A DNA stretch of 64,000 bases from Pseudomonas putida. GTDB lineage: Bacteria > Pseudomonadota > Gammaproteobacteria > Pseudomonadales > Pseudomonadaceae. Made by a program: the position numbers and the translations under genes. Positions 1 through 7,070 of the stretch are shown in pieces (within the stretch, counting starts at the first letter, position 1; each line of letters begins with the position of its first letter). The stretch lies in NCBI RefSeq assembly GCF_002741075.1, contig NZ_CP016634.1, positions 2,402,501 through 2,466,500 of the forward strand. Direction: 5' to 3'. The notes beneath the pieces were generated by a model, which saw only the letters and a list, made by a program, of their open reading frames with translations, did no database searches and had not been told where the DNA came from.

Positions 1-126
1 CAGGCAAAGGATGCGGCCGGTCACGCCCACTTCAAGGCTGAGGTCACCAAGCGCGCCGACGCCATCAAGGCAGAGGCGGCGCCCATCGAGGGCGAATCTG
101 AGGAGGTGTTAGATGGAGCAGCGTAG
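1..126 (+). CDS. C-terminal end of a phage gene, possibly a single-strand annealing protein (partial)
   Basis: An open frame runs in from the left edge and stops at TAG 124-126, giving 41 residues of an Ala/Glu/Lys-rich tail. It overlaps the start of the exonuclease gene by 14 bases, as in a coupled phage operon. Phage exonucleases of this type are usually preceded by a single-strand annealing protein (RecT or Bet), so that role is inferred from position only; the tail carries no diagnostic motif. The gene's start and most of its length lie outside the window. Confidence 0.45.
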   Translation, partial: QAKDAAGHAHFKAEVTKRADAIKAEAAPIEGESEEVLDGAA

Positions 127-742
127 TGCTGAATGGTTCGCGGCACGCCTTGGGTGCGTGACCGCCAGCCGAGTGAAGGACGTTATGGCGAGCGGCCGAG
201 GTGGCGCGCCGTCTGCGACCCGCAAGAACTACATGATGGAGCTGCTGTGCGAGCGCCTCACCGGCCAGCAAAGCGGACCTGACCTGTCCAACAAACCTGC
301 CGTGCAGCGCGGCGTCGAGCTTGAGCCATTTGCTTGCATGGCCTACGAGGCAGACAAAGGCCTGATGGTGGTTGAAACAGGCCTGGTCATGCACCCGAGC
401 ATTCCGGGTTTCGGCGCTTCGCCGGATGGATTGGTCGGCGACGATGGCGTGCTGGAGATCAAGTGCCCAAACACTGCGACCCACATCGCCACCATGCAGT
501 CTGAGCGCCACGACCCGCAGTACGAGTGGCAGATGCTGGCCCAGATGGCCTGCACTGGCAGGGCCTGGGCAGACTTCGTTAGCTACGACGACCGCCTGCC
601 TGAGCCGCTCCAGTACGTGTGCCATCGCTTCGAACGCGACTTCAAGCGCATCCGCGAGATGGAAGCTGAGATCAAGGCGTTTCTGGAAGAGCTCGGCGAC
701 CTGGAGAAGGAGATGCGCGAGCGGATGAAGGAGGCAGCATGA
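113..742 (+). CDS. YqaJ/lambda-type phage recombination exonuclease
   Basis: The 209-residue protein belongs to the YqaJ viral recombinase family, relatives of lambda Exo that resect double-stranded DNA 5' to 3' to leave 3' strands for annealing. The N-terminal RSAEWFAARLGCVTASR segment is typical. The PD-(D/E)XK core is intact: E71 in GVELEPFA, D105 in GASPDGLVG, and E115/K117 in LEIKCP. Length is normal for the family. It follows a partial gene that may be its annealing partner, and its stop overlaps the next start (ATGA at 739-742). It would serve phage recombination and replication. Family assignment is secure; phage-specific pairing is inferred. Confidence 0.9.
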   Translation: MEQRSAEWFAARLGCVTASRVKDVMASGRGGAPSATRKNYMMELLCERLTGQQSGPDLSNKPAVQRGVELEPFACMAYEADKGLMVVETGLVMHPSIPGFGASPDGLVGDDGVLEIKCPNTATHIATMQSERHDPQYEWQMLAQMACTGRAWADFVSYDDRLPEPLQYVCHRFERDFKRIREMEAEIKAFLEELGDLEKEMRERMKEAA

Positions 743-1252
743 ACCAATCAATCGACCTGGAGGCCGCCAAAGCGGCCTTCTTCGCGTCTGGCGGCCAGCT
801 GATCGTGCTGGAGGGCTTCACCTACCGGCCTCTGCCGCAGCGCAAGCACCCTGAGCCCAAGCCGAAGCGGGCCAAACCTGGTTCGTCCAAATCCGAACAC
901 CCGCAGCAAAGCCGTGCCAAGGCGCGCGCAGCACAAATCGCAGAGCTTGCCAAGACCATGAGCTGTGGAGAGGTCGCGAAACTTTTGGGGGGTGACCAAG
1001 AGCGCGTTGTGGGGCGTTGCGGCACGGGAAGGTTTCAAGTTCTTCAAACCGCCACGCCAAGCGCAGCCGGTGAGAGACGTCGCCGACCAGGAAGCTGCTG
1101 ATCGGAAATTTGCTGATCGGATCATAGCTTTGCGCGACGCAGGCATGTCCCGCTGCCGTGTGACGGCGGAGCTGGGAATCGGAAACCGCAAGCTGGAGCG
1201 GATCATTGCGGCCTTCGAGATCGACTTCCCGCTCAAACGGAGTAAGCCATGA
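739..1252 (+). pseudogene. Frameshifted phage HTH-type protein, broken at a G6 run
   Basis: Translation starts at ATG 739 and reads about 83 residues into a conserved-looking HTH segment (AKTMSCGEVAKLLG). It then leaves frame at six G residues, 987-992. The next frame continues naturally with GVTKSALWGVAAREGFKF and runs to TGA 1252, ending in a second HTH-like stretch (RVTAELGIGNRKLERI). Removing one G would restore a single protein of about 170 residues. The original-frame tail to 1101 is Arg-rich and looks out of frame. This is a real frameshift, a sequencing error in a homopolymer, or a slippage site. The likely role is DNA binding in the phage early region. Confidence 0.65.
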
Positions 1253-1443
1253 GCAATCGCGGCGAGCACCCCAGCGTTTACTACGAAGGCCGGGACTGCC
1301 GCCGCGCCGGTGGCAGCAAGCTAGCTAACCCATTCGTCTCTCACACGTTCCACGGCTCCTGGTTTTTGGCCGGCTGGAATGACATGGACCTTGAGATTGA
1401 GCAGAAAAATCCGAAGCGCGCTGCAAAGAACAAGGCGGCGTGA
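1249..1443 (+). CDS. Small phage protein resembling ribosome modulation factor
   Basis: The 64-residue protein starts at an ATGA overlap with the preceding gene. Its layout, YYEGRDCRRAGGSKLANPF followed by SWFLAGWNDMDLE, resembles ribosome modulation factor, where a G-x2-A/C-x2-GR segment, a short loop and a W-L-x-GW motif form the fold that binds ribosomes. Phage members of this family are common next to early genes. Whether this one binds ribosomes is not shown. The basic Lys-rich tail (KNPKRAAKNKAA) suggests nucleic-acid contact. The similarity is from pattern recognition only. Confidence 0.6.
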   Translation: MSNRGEHPSVYYEGRDCRRAGGSKLANPFVSHTFHGSWFLAGWNDMDLEIEQKNPKRAAKNKAA

Positions 1444-1484
1444 ACACTTGCACCTTCCCCCAAGCGGCCTGCAGGAGGTCGAAC

Positions 1485-1832
1485 ATGGCAACCCTTTTCG
1501 ACGCATCAATGCGCAAGCCGGTGCGAAAGCTGTATATCACCCGCAGCGGCGGCCAGTACCGGCCTGATGATGTGGCCCTGGCCTTCGCGCTGAGCCTTCG
1601 TGAGCACAACAGCGCCGACCACCTGCGCAGGCTGGCCAGGCGCCTGGTCGACAAGGTCTGCCTTGAGCACCAGCCGAACATGAAGCGCCTGGCCCGCGAG
1701 CCGGACGACGCAAAAGTGTTCGACGCTGCGCTCAAGATCATCAACCGGGTGTGCGACCTGCTGGAGTACGCACCAGGCACCCGCTTTGTGCGCAATGGAG
1801 AGAATGATGGCTCTGACGCAGCAGCAGCGTAA
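1485..1832 (+). CDS. Phage protein of unknown function
   Basis: I chose ATG 1485 because AGGAGG at 1473-1478 sits at ideal distance, giving 115 residues; an upstream ATG at 1440 in the same frame lacks such a site. The protein is helical and basic (LRRLARRLVDKVC, LKIINRVCDLLEYAPG). No domain is recognised and no signal peptide or membrane segment is visible. Its 3' end overlaps the next gene's start by 26 bases, consistent with translational coupling in the early phage operon. Confidence 0.65.
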   Translation: MATLFDASMRKPVRKLYITRSGGQYRPDDVALAFALSLREHNSADHLRRLARRLVDKVCLEHQPNMKRLAREPDDAKVFDAALKIINRVCDLLEYAPGTRFVRNGENDGSDAAAA

Positions 1833-2145
1833 TGAAAACACTGAGAGGAAACGCATCAAGTTCGACGAGAAGGCGCTGAGACATCGGGTGCGGCCAGGGA
1901 TTCATCAGGCGATGGAGCGCATCTGCGAGCGATCCAAGGGCATGCAGATCAACGAGGTGCTTCAGATGGCTATCCTCAAGATGGACGCCATGAAAGATGA
2001 TGAACTGGCCAAATTTCTTATGGTGCGCCACGAAATCTTACTCAGAGAAGATGTGGTGCAGGCCTTCTATGACGCCAGCGTGCGCTGCATCGTATCAGAT
2101 CCGGACCAAGACGCCTGCGACGAAATCGAGCGTCCAGCTGCCTGA
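1807..2145 (+). CDS. Phage protein of unknown function
   Basis: Two consecutive ATG codons (1804, 1807) follow GGAG at 1797-1800; the second has better spacing and gives 112 residues. The protein begins with a polar stretch (TQQQRNENTERKR), followed by helices (LRHRVRPGIHQAMERICERSKGMQ) and an acidic C-terminus. No conserved domain is recognised. The 'RPGIHQAMERICERSKGMQINEVLQMAI' region is reminiscent of ribbon-helix-helix-like helices, but this is weak. A 66-base gap with a hairpin leader separates it from the methyltransferase gene. Confidence 0.65.
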   Translation: MALTQQQRNENTERKRIKFDEKALRHRVRPGIHQAMERICERSKGMQINEVLQMAILKMDAMKDDELAKFLMVRHEILLREDVVQAFYDASVRCIVSDPDQDACDEIERPAA

Positions 2146-2189
2146 CCCTCCAACGCTGCCGCCAGCGCCTTCCCCTATTCAACGATAAC

Positions 2190-2211
2190 GCCGACCCGGC
2201 GGAGATCACCA
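2190..2211 (+). promoter_or_regulatory. Hairpin leader before the methyltransferase start
   Basis: A short hairpin, GCCG-ACC-CGGC (2190-2200), lies directly at the GGAG ribosome binding site (2200-2203) ahead of ATG 2212. It is preceded by CCCCTATTCA at 2172-2181. The same layout recurs before the genes at 4932, 6645 and 7071. Confidence 0.4.
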
Positions 2212-3840
2212 ATGCCCATCACCTACGGAAGTGTCTGCAGCGGTATTGAAGCTGCGACCGTCGCCTGGGAGCCGCTCGGGTGGCAAGCGACGTGGTACGC
2301 CGAGATCGAGCCATTCCCTTGCGCGGTGCTGGCTCACCACTACCCAGAAACGCCGAACCACGGCGACATGACCCGCCTGGCAGCCATGGTGCTGTCCGGC
2401 AAGATCCAGGCGCTCGAGGTGCTGGTCGGCGGAACGCCCTGCCAGGCCTTCAGCGTGGCCGGTATGCGGGAAGGTCTAGCCGATCCCCGTGGCGCCCTCA
2501 CCATCAAATACGTGGAGCTGCTCGATGCAATTGACCATGTTCGAACCATGCACGGTCAGCCAGAGGCCGTCTGCCTCTGGGAAAACGTCCCCGGCGTCCT
2601 CTCCGACAAAGGCAACGCGTTTGGCTGCTTCCTCGGCGCCCTGGTGGGCGAATCCGAAGAACTCCAGCCGCCAGGGGGCAAATGGAAGGACGCTGGTTGT
2701 GTGTATGGACCCACGCGAACAGCCGCATGGCGGATTCTGGATGCCCAATATTTCGGCCTGGCCCAACGACGCCGCCGTGTGTTCGTTGTCGCAAGTGCTC
2801 GAACAGGGTTCGATCCCCTCGAAGTACTTTTTGAGCGCGAAGGCGTGCGCCGGGATACTCCGCCGCGCAGAGGCGAGGGGCAAGACCTTGCCGGACGAGC
2901 TCCATTCGGCCCTGCGCTCCAGTGCGGGTGCGGATGGGTCTTTGGCCTAGACCTGGGCCAGTACGGCTGCCCGAACTGCGAGGGTGATGAAGGGCCAGCG
3001 GTCGAGGTTCTGGCCGGCATTCCTGCCTACGGCGGCCATGGCCTCCATGGCGATGTCAGTCAGGCCGCCACGCTGACCGCCAAGGACACCCGCCTGGACA
3101 TTGAGAGTGAGACCTTCTGTGTTACTGGCACCCTGAGTTCAAGGACAACAGGCGGTGGAGGCTTAGGCACAGACTTCGAGCTGGCGGGTGGCCTACAGGT
3201 TTCGGGAACCCTACAGGCGAACGGTAAGGCTGCTGGCAGTGCTACTCAGCAGGACGCAGAGAGCGGCATGTTGGTGGTTCACGGTACGCAGGACCCTGAC
3301 GTGCTGCATGGCATGGCCCACACGCTGGGTCGGAGCAACGGCCAGGAAAACGCCCTGCTCGCCTTCAGTTGCAAGGACCATGGCGCCGATGTCGGCGACC
3401 TTGCCCCGACGCTTCGTGCCATGGGTCACGGCGCCAGCCACCCCAACGCCGGTGGCCAGGTCGCGGTATGCATCACAGGCGAGATCACCCACACGCTGAA
3501 GGCCGAGGGCTTCGACGCCAGCGAAGACGGTACCGGGCGTGGCCAGCCCATGGTCCGGGAAGGAAGCTTTGTACGGCGACTCACACCTCGGGAGTGCGAG
3601 CGCCTTCAGGGTTTTCCTGATGATCACACCCTTATCCCTTATGGCCGCGCCATCCGACCCGAGAAGCTTGAGGCCGATTATGCCCGGTACCTAATGCGCG
3701 GCGGGCGCATGACCTTTGAGCAGTGTTTGCAAGCGGCGGCAGACGGCCCGCGCTACAAGGCAATCGGCAACAGCAAGGCCGTGTTCGTCGTCCGCTGGAT
3801 TGGCCAGCGCATCCAACAACAACTTGAACGTCTCGCTTGA
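2212..3840 (+). CDS. Phage DNA (cytosine-5) methyltransferase with long target-recognition region
   Basis: The 542-residue protein transfers methyl groups to cytosine C5 in a specific DNA sequence. The catalytic motifs appear in order: I (SVCSGIEAATVAW), IV with nucleophile C77 (GGTPCQAFSVAG), VI (ENVPG, E124), VIII (AQRRRRVFVVA), IX (RRLTPRECERLQGFP) and X (AIGNSKAVFV). Between VIII and IX lies a roughly 255-residue target-recognition region, with a possible zinc knuckle C238/C240/C253/C256 and six spaced 'x-TL' units (near 287, 307, 333, 371, 400 and 428). No restriction enzyme is adjacent, so protection of phage DNA against host restriction is the likely role. Recognition sequence is unknown. 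Confidence 0.92.
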   Translation: MPITYGSVCSGIEAATVAWEPLGWQATWYAEIEPFPCAVLAHHYPETPNHGDMTRLAAMVLSGKIQALEVLVGGTPCQAFSVAGMREGLADPRGALTIKYVELLDAIDHVRTMHGQPEAVCLWENVPGVLSDKGNAFGCFLGALVGESEELQPPGGKWKDAGCVYGPTRTAAWRILDAQYFGLAQRRRRVFVVASARTGFDPLEVLFEREGVRRDTPPRRGEGQDLAGRAPFGPALQCGCGWVFGLDLGQYGCPNCEGDEGPAVEVLAGIPAYGGHGLHGDVSQAATLTAKDTRLDIESETFCVTGTLSSRTTGGGGLGTDFELAGGLQVSGTLQANGKAAGSATQQDAESGMLVVHGTQDPDVLHGMAHTLGRSNGQENALLAFSCKDHGADVGDLAPTLRAMGHGASHPNAGGQVAVCITGEITHTLKAEGFDASEDGTGRGQPMVREGSFVRRLTPRECERLQGFPDDHTLIPYGRAIRPEKLEADYARYLMRGGRMTFEQCLQAAADGPRYKAIGNSKAVFVVRWIGQRIQQQLERLA

Positions 3841-3848
3841 GGTTCCCC

Positions 3849-4664
3849 ATGCCCACAGAAAACCGATCCAGCAACACAGAGATGGTCAGCGTGCCGCGTG
3901 AGTGGCTGAATAGCGTGGCGCTATTGCAAATGCCTCTCGACGAGCTGCAGGAGCAGGCTGTCGAGTTTCTTTGCGAGCCTTGCGACGAGCCAGCCAAGCA
4001 GCACCAGGGCGAGCCGGTGGCGCCAGTGATCAATGCCGAACAGGTATTGGGGGCTTATCAATTCGCATCATTTGGGCCTGCCAATCATCTGCGCGGAACA
4101 ACCAACTGGTGCGCAGCCTTTGCGCAAGAGCTGAATCACCGAATCGGGGCGGACACGGCCGAGGTCGAACGGATCGGCAAAGAGCTTCGCGAGGTGCGTG
4201 AGGAGCGTGACGACCTGCGCCGCAGGGTGGATGATTTCCAGTCTCGCAGCCACGGAATCAAGAACCTGTCAGTGATCGAGCAGCTGAACGACAAGCTGGC
4301 CGAGCGGGATGCGCTGCTCGGCGCTATTGCAGGCTGGACGGAGGAAACTCGCGCAGCAGTGCTGGAAGCATTCCAAGACGAGCTAAACGACAGCGCCAGC
4401 TACGAGTGGTACGACTCTGCGATAGCCGACTTGATGAAGATCGTCGAGGCGTTATCCGCCAGCGCAGAGCCTAGCGCGCCGGTTGAGCGCGATGAGCTGA
4501 AGCCATGCCCATTCTGCGGTTGCCAGGTAACACTGCTCACTGGGGCAGAAGACATTCGTATTACCGGCGCGCACGGTCGCTCATGCCCCTTCCTCGACCT
4601 GGATGTGATTGTCGATGGCCGTGACGCGTGGCAGGCCCGCGCCGCCCTGGAGCACCAGCCATGA
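3849..4664 (+). CDS. Phage protein with coiled coil and C-terminal Lar-like zinc ribbon
   Basis: I chose ATG 3849 (271 residues) over the TTG at 3837 that overlaps the methyltransferase stop. The middle carries a coiled coil (AEVERIGKELREVREERDDLRRRVDDF). The C-terminal ~55 residues begin ELKPCPFCGCQ and end in DAWQARA, the pattern of the Lar (restriction alleviation) family, in which small phage proteins reduce host type I restriction. The second metal site looks atypical (HGRSC rather than CxxC). Placed beside a DNA methyltransferase, an anti-restriction role is plausible, but the large N-terminal part has no recognised function. Confidence 0.65.
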   Translation: MPTENRSSNTEMVSVPREWLNSVALLQMPLDELQEQAVEFLCEPCDEPAKQHQGEPVAPVINAEQVLGAYQFASFGPANHLRGTTNWCAAFAQELNHRIGADTAEVERIGKELREVREERDDLRRRVDDFQSRSHGIKNLSVIEQLNDKLAERDALLGAIAGWTEETRAAVLEAFQDELNDSASYEWYDSAIADLMKIVEALSASAEPSAPVERDELKPCPFCGCQVTLLTGAEDIRITGAHGRSCPFLDLDVIVDGRDAWQARAALEHQP

Positions 4665-4849
4665 AAATCCACTGGGCCGCCCACATCGACTACGACCACG
4701 ACGGCAACGATGATGAGCACTTCTCGGCCTGCGGCGTAGGACGTGGCCGCCGGGACGCCGAGGAATGGGAATCTGCCCGGTTCAAGTCCGAGGTCACCTG
4801 CAAGACCTGCCTGAAGGTCATCGCCAAGCAAGAGCGCAAGCCATCCTGA
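4661..4849 (+). CDS. Small phage protein with Cys residues
   Basis: A 62-residue protein starts at ATG 4661, overlapping the preceding TGA (ATGA), so translation is probably coupled. It begins MKIHWAAHIDYDHDGNDDEHFSACG and carries TCKTC near its end. Together the Cys and His residues (HFSAC and TCKTC) could bind a metal. No family is recognised. It is followed by an 82-base gap containing a perfect inverted repeat. Confidence 0.6.
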   Translation: MKIHWAAHIDYDHDGNDDEHFSACGVGRGRRDAEEWESARFKSEVTCKTCLKVIAKQERKPS

Positions 4850-4854
4850 CCACT

Positions 4855-4872
4855 GGAGTACATCTGTACTCC
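4855..4872. promoter_or_regulatory. Perfect inverted repeat in a phage intergenic gap
   Basis: GGAGTAC-ATCT-GTACTCC: seven-base arms around four bases, six bases after the stop of the small Cys protein. There is no following T-run, so it is not an obvious terminator. The inner AGTAC-N4-GTACT resembles the AGTAC-N4-GTGCT class of LexA2 operator described for P. putida, from memory. It may be an operator or an RNA hairpin. Confidence 0.4.
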
Positions 4873-4903
4873 TTCGCTGTAACCCCTCTCCCCTCTATTC
4901 ACT

Positions 4904-4925
4904 GCCGCGATATGGCGGCCAAGGA
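4904..4925 (+). promoter_or_regulatory. Hairpin leader before the PD-(D/E)XK gene
   Basis: GCCGC-GATATG-GCGGC (4904-4919) is followed at once by AAGGA (4921-4925) and ATG 4932. An upstream CCCCTCTCCCCTCTATTCA tract matches that before the gene at 6645. It may shape translation initiation or mark a shared module boundary. Confidence 0.4.
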
Positions 4926-4931
4926 ATCGAC

Positions 4932-5726
4932 ATGCTCGAAAGGACACCGATCAAGACGGAGGCCGAACTGTGCGCGGCCTTCATCCAGTCGATGAACAAG
5001 CAGGCCGATTGGACCTGCTACCCCGAAGCTGCCGGCTTCGACATCCTGGCCGTGCACACCAGCGGCCGACAGATCGGCGTCGAGGCGAAGATGAGCCTCA
5101 ACGCCAAGGTAGCCGACCAGATCCTGCCGAAGGACTACGAGAACTTCTATGGTCGCCCAGGCCCTGACCATCGCCTGGTGATCGTCGGCAAGGCCAGCGA
5201 TGCCAGTCTCGGCATTTGCCGAATGCTCGCGCTGCTTGGCGTGCCAGTGCTGCTCCCCCGCTGGATGCATCGCGGCGGCGACAAGTCGGGATGGGAGTTC
5301 GAATTGCGATGTGAGGAAAGCCGTAGCAGCTGGGCGTTCTTCGCCAACGAAGAGTACCTGCACCTGTTCGACTGGAACCCGACTGAACGATGCCGGGTAC
5401 CGATGGTGGTCGGGGCTCATCAGGCTGGCGTTCCATCACCGGTCAGCCTCACACCGTGGAAAGAAGCGGCGCTGCGGGTGATCGCCTTGATGCGCTCGCA
5501 GGGTCACATCGCGGCAAAGCAGATCCAAGAACTCGGCATCAGCCCGACCGCCTGGACACGGCCAAGGGGCATCGACCCTGGCTGGCTTGATCGCGGGTCA
5601 GTGCGTGGAACCTGGATCGAAACCGAGAACATGCCGCCTTTCGACAAGCAGCACCCCGAGGCCTACGCCATCGTCGTCGCCGAACTGGCCGCCAAGGCCG
5701 CCCCACAACTGGAGCTCACCGCATGA
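4932..5726 (+). CDS. Phage PD-(D/E)XK-like nuclease candidate
   Basis: The 264-residue protein has a short N-terminal helix, then GFDILAVHTSGRQIGVEAKM with D37, E51 and K53 spaced as in the D-x(n)-ExK nuclease core. This suggests a metal-dependent nuclease fold of the restriction-endonuclease-like superfamily. The C-terminal half has a helical segment (EAALRVIALMRSQGHIAAKQIQELGISPTAW) resembling a winged-helix DNA-binding unit. It overlaps the next gene's start by four bases. The substrate, and whether it cuts DNA at all, are unknown; it could equally be a repair or anti-host factor. Confidence 0.55.
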   Translation: MLERTPIKTEAELCAAFIQSMNKQADWTCYPEAAGFDILAVHTSGRQIGVEAKMSLNAKVADQILPKDYENFYGRPGPDHRLVIVGKASDASLGICRMLALLGVPVLLPRWMHRGGDKSGWEFELRCEESRSSWAFFANEEYLHLFDWNPTERCRVPMVVGAHQAGVPSPVSLTPWKEAALRVIALMRSQGHIAAKQIQELGISPTAWTRPRGIDPGWLDRGSVRGTWIETENMPPFDKQHPEAYAIVVAELAAKAAPQLELTA

Positions 5727-5983
5727 CCCGCCTCGCCCTCTGCCTCCTGCTGCTGGCCACCGGCGCCAGCGCGGGGGATCTGCCGGCCAATGTCCGCTCC
5801 TTCGAAGACAAGCCGCGCGGTGTCGTCTGCTACGAACTGAACGGCCTGGCCATCAGCTGCGTGAAGGTCTGGATGCCGCAAGTTGCCGAAAGCCAGCGCC
5901 AGCTCTCCCCGCACGAAACCCAACCCGAACCTACACCCGCTCTGGCGCCTGGGCGCTGGATTGATGGGAGGTATCAGCTGTGA
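5723..5983 (+). CDS. Small exported phage protein
   Basis: The 86-residue protein starts with a clear signal peptide (MTRLALCLLLLATGASAG), with cleavage likely after the ASA box. The mature part is about 68 residues and has two Cys (VVCYELNG and ISCVKVW) that could form a periplasmic disulfide. No family is recognised. It overlaps both neighbours by four bases. An exported protein among phage early genes could affect the envelope or exclude other phages, but nothing in the sequence proves it. Confidence 0.6.
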   Translation: MTRLALCLLLLATGASAGDLPANVRSFEDKPRGVVCYELNGLAISCVKVWMPQVAESQRQLSPHETQPEPTPALAPGRWIDGRYQL

Positions 5984-6312
5984 ACACCGACCGCATTCGC
6001 ATTGGCGATCTGTCAGACCCCGCCCCGAAAACCTCCGTCGACTTCCTGCAGGCAGCGATCGATGTGCAGGCCGAGCGCGGCAAGCAGTACGACGCACCAG
6101 GCGGCGAACGAAGCATGGGCCGCACCGTCAAGGCCTTCAACGCCATCACCGGCCACAAACTCACCGAGGCCGAGGGCTGGCTACTGCTCCAGGTCCTCAA
6201 GGACGTTCGCCAGTGGCAGAACCCCGACAAGTTCCACGAGGACAGCGCGCTGGATGGCGTGGCGTACTCATCGTTGAAGGCTGAGGCCCTGGCCGCGGGA
6301 GGTGCACCATGA
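5980..6312 (+). CDS. DUF6378-type phage protein
   Basis: Translation starts at GTG 5980, overlapping the preceding TGA (GTGA). The 110-residue protein has the pattern ERGKQYD-x-GGERSM-x-RTVKAFNAITG-x-LTEAEGW, which I associate with DUF6378 proteins found in temperate phages of Gram-negative bacteria. Their function is unknown. The conserved acidic and polar residues in helices are reminiscent of MazG-like folds, but that is inference. The stop overlaps the start of a 17-codon reading frame. Confidence 0.7.
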   Translation: MNTDRIRIGDLSDPAPKTSVDFLQAAIDVQAERGKQYDAPGGERSMGRTVKAFNAITGHKLTEAEGWLLLQVLKDVRQWQNPDKFHEDSALDGVAYSSLKAEALAAGGAP

Positions 6313-6362
6313 TCCTGCCCCTGATGTACATGGCCTACCTGATCTACAGGGGGCCGCGATGA
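6309..6362 (+). CDS. 17-residue hydrophobic peptide, possible coupled mini-gene
   Basis: ATG 6309 overlaps the DUF6378 stop and TGA 6360-6362 overlaps the next start, so this frame exactly fills the space with ATGA overlaps at both ends. It encodes MILPLMYMAYLIYRGPR, a short hydrophobic helix with a basic end. It could be a membrane microprotein or merely a relay carrying ribosomes between the two genes. Confidence 0.4.
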   Translation: MILPLMYMAYLIYRGPR

Positions 6363-6592
6363 GCCGATTCATTGCCGTGGTGCACGGCTGGCACGTTGAG
6401 AGCAAAGGCTTCGATGTGCACCAGCTGGCCGCCCGAACTGCCGAGGGCGCCGATGACGAAGCATGTTTGCTCGCAGCGCGCCGTGACGCCGTGTTTGACC
6501 GCACAGCTTATGTGGTGGTCGAGATCGATGACCGTGAGCACCTACCCCGGCGCCTGACTTGGCGCGAACGGCTCACCGGCCGGATCAAGTAA
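6359..6592 (+). CDS. Phage protein of unknown function
   Basis: I chose ATG 6359, which overlaps the preceding stop, giving 77 residues; the longer frame from 6302 lacks a sensible site. The protein begins MSRFIAVVHGWHVESKGFDVHQ and contains a likely alpha/beta core ending in VVVEIDDREHLP, then a basic tail (TWRERLTGRIK). No family is recognised. It is followed by a 52-base gap with a hairpin leader. Confidence 0.55.
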   Translation: MSRFIAVVHGWHVESKGFDVHQLAARTAEGADDEACLLAARRDAVFDRTAYVVVEIDDREHLPRRLTWRERLTGRIK

Positions 6593-6612
6593 CCCCTCCC
6601 CCAACTACTCAA

Positions 6613-6638
6613 GCCCGCCGACATGCGCGGGCGAAGGA
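6613..6638 (+). promoter_or_regulatory. Hairpin leader before the gene at 6645
   Basis: GCCCGC-CGACATGC-GCGGGC (6613-6632) is followed by GAAGGA and ATG 6645. The preceding CCCCTCCCCCAACTACTCA tract parallels that before the gene at 4932. Confidence 0.4.
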
Positions 6639-6644
6639 TTCCCT

Positions 6645-7031
6645 ATGTCCGATATTTGTTTCTCCGTAATGGAGTGGATGGCCACCGGCCGCGTCGGCGC
6701 AAGCTCGAAGGCTATGGCCTTTGCGGCGTGCGGTCTTCAAAACGACGGCAGCTACCCACTTGATCCCGACGACCTTAACCGGTGCTTGATGTTACTGAAG
6801 GCCGTACCTGCAATACGCGAGCATTTCGGCAAGGTTGCCGCTATCGGCGAGGTCTGGGGTCGCCTGATCGAGCGCTGGAATGAGATAGAGCAAAGCTTCC
6901 TGGACGAGGCAGGCCTCAACTGGGGGAAAGCCACCAGCGCCCCAAAGACCTATGCCCTCATGAAGCAGGTCATTGGCGAAGAACCTGGCGTTATCAACCT
7001 AGGCAGCGGCGTTTCAATTCGTTTCAGCTGA
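6645..7031 (+). CDS. Phage protein of unknown function
   Basis: The 128-residue protein begins MSDICFSVMEWMATGRVGASSKAMAF and includes a helical middle (LNRCLMLLKAVPAIREHFGKVAAIGEVWGRLIERW). AGGATT at 6635-6640 lies before ATG 6645. The 'GRVGASSKAMA' to 'PDDLNRCLMLL' arrangement recurs in phage early-region proteins, but I cannot name the family. There are no membrane or signal segments. Confidence 0.65.
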   Translation: MSDICFSVMEWMATGRVGASSKAMAFAACGLQNDGSYPLDPDDLNRCLMLLKAVPAIREHFGKVAAIGEVWGRLIERWNEIEQSFLDEAGLNWGKATSAPKTYALMKQVIGEEPGVINLGSGVSIRFS

Positions 7032-7041
7032 CCACCAACCT

Positions 7042-7062
7042 GCCGCCACCAGCGGCGTGGAG
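7042..7062 (+). promoter_or_regulatory. Hairpin leader before the gene at 7071
   Basis: GCCGC-CACCA-GCGGC (7042-7056) is followed by GTGGAGA and ATG 7071. This is the fourth leader of the same design in the element. Confidence 0.4.
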
Positions 7063-7070
7063 ACCATCCC

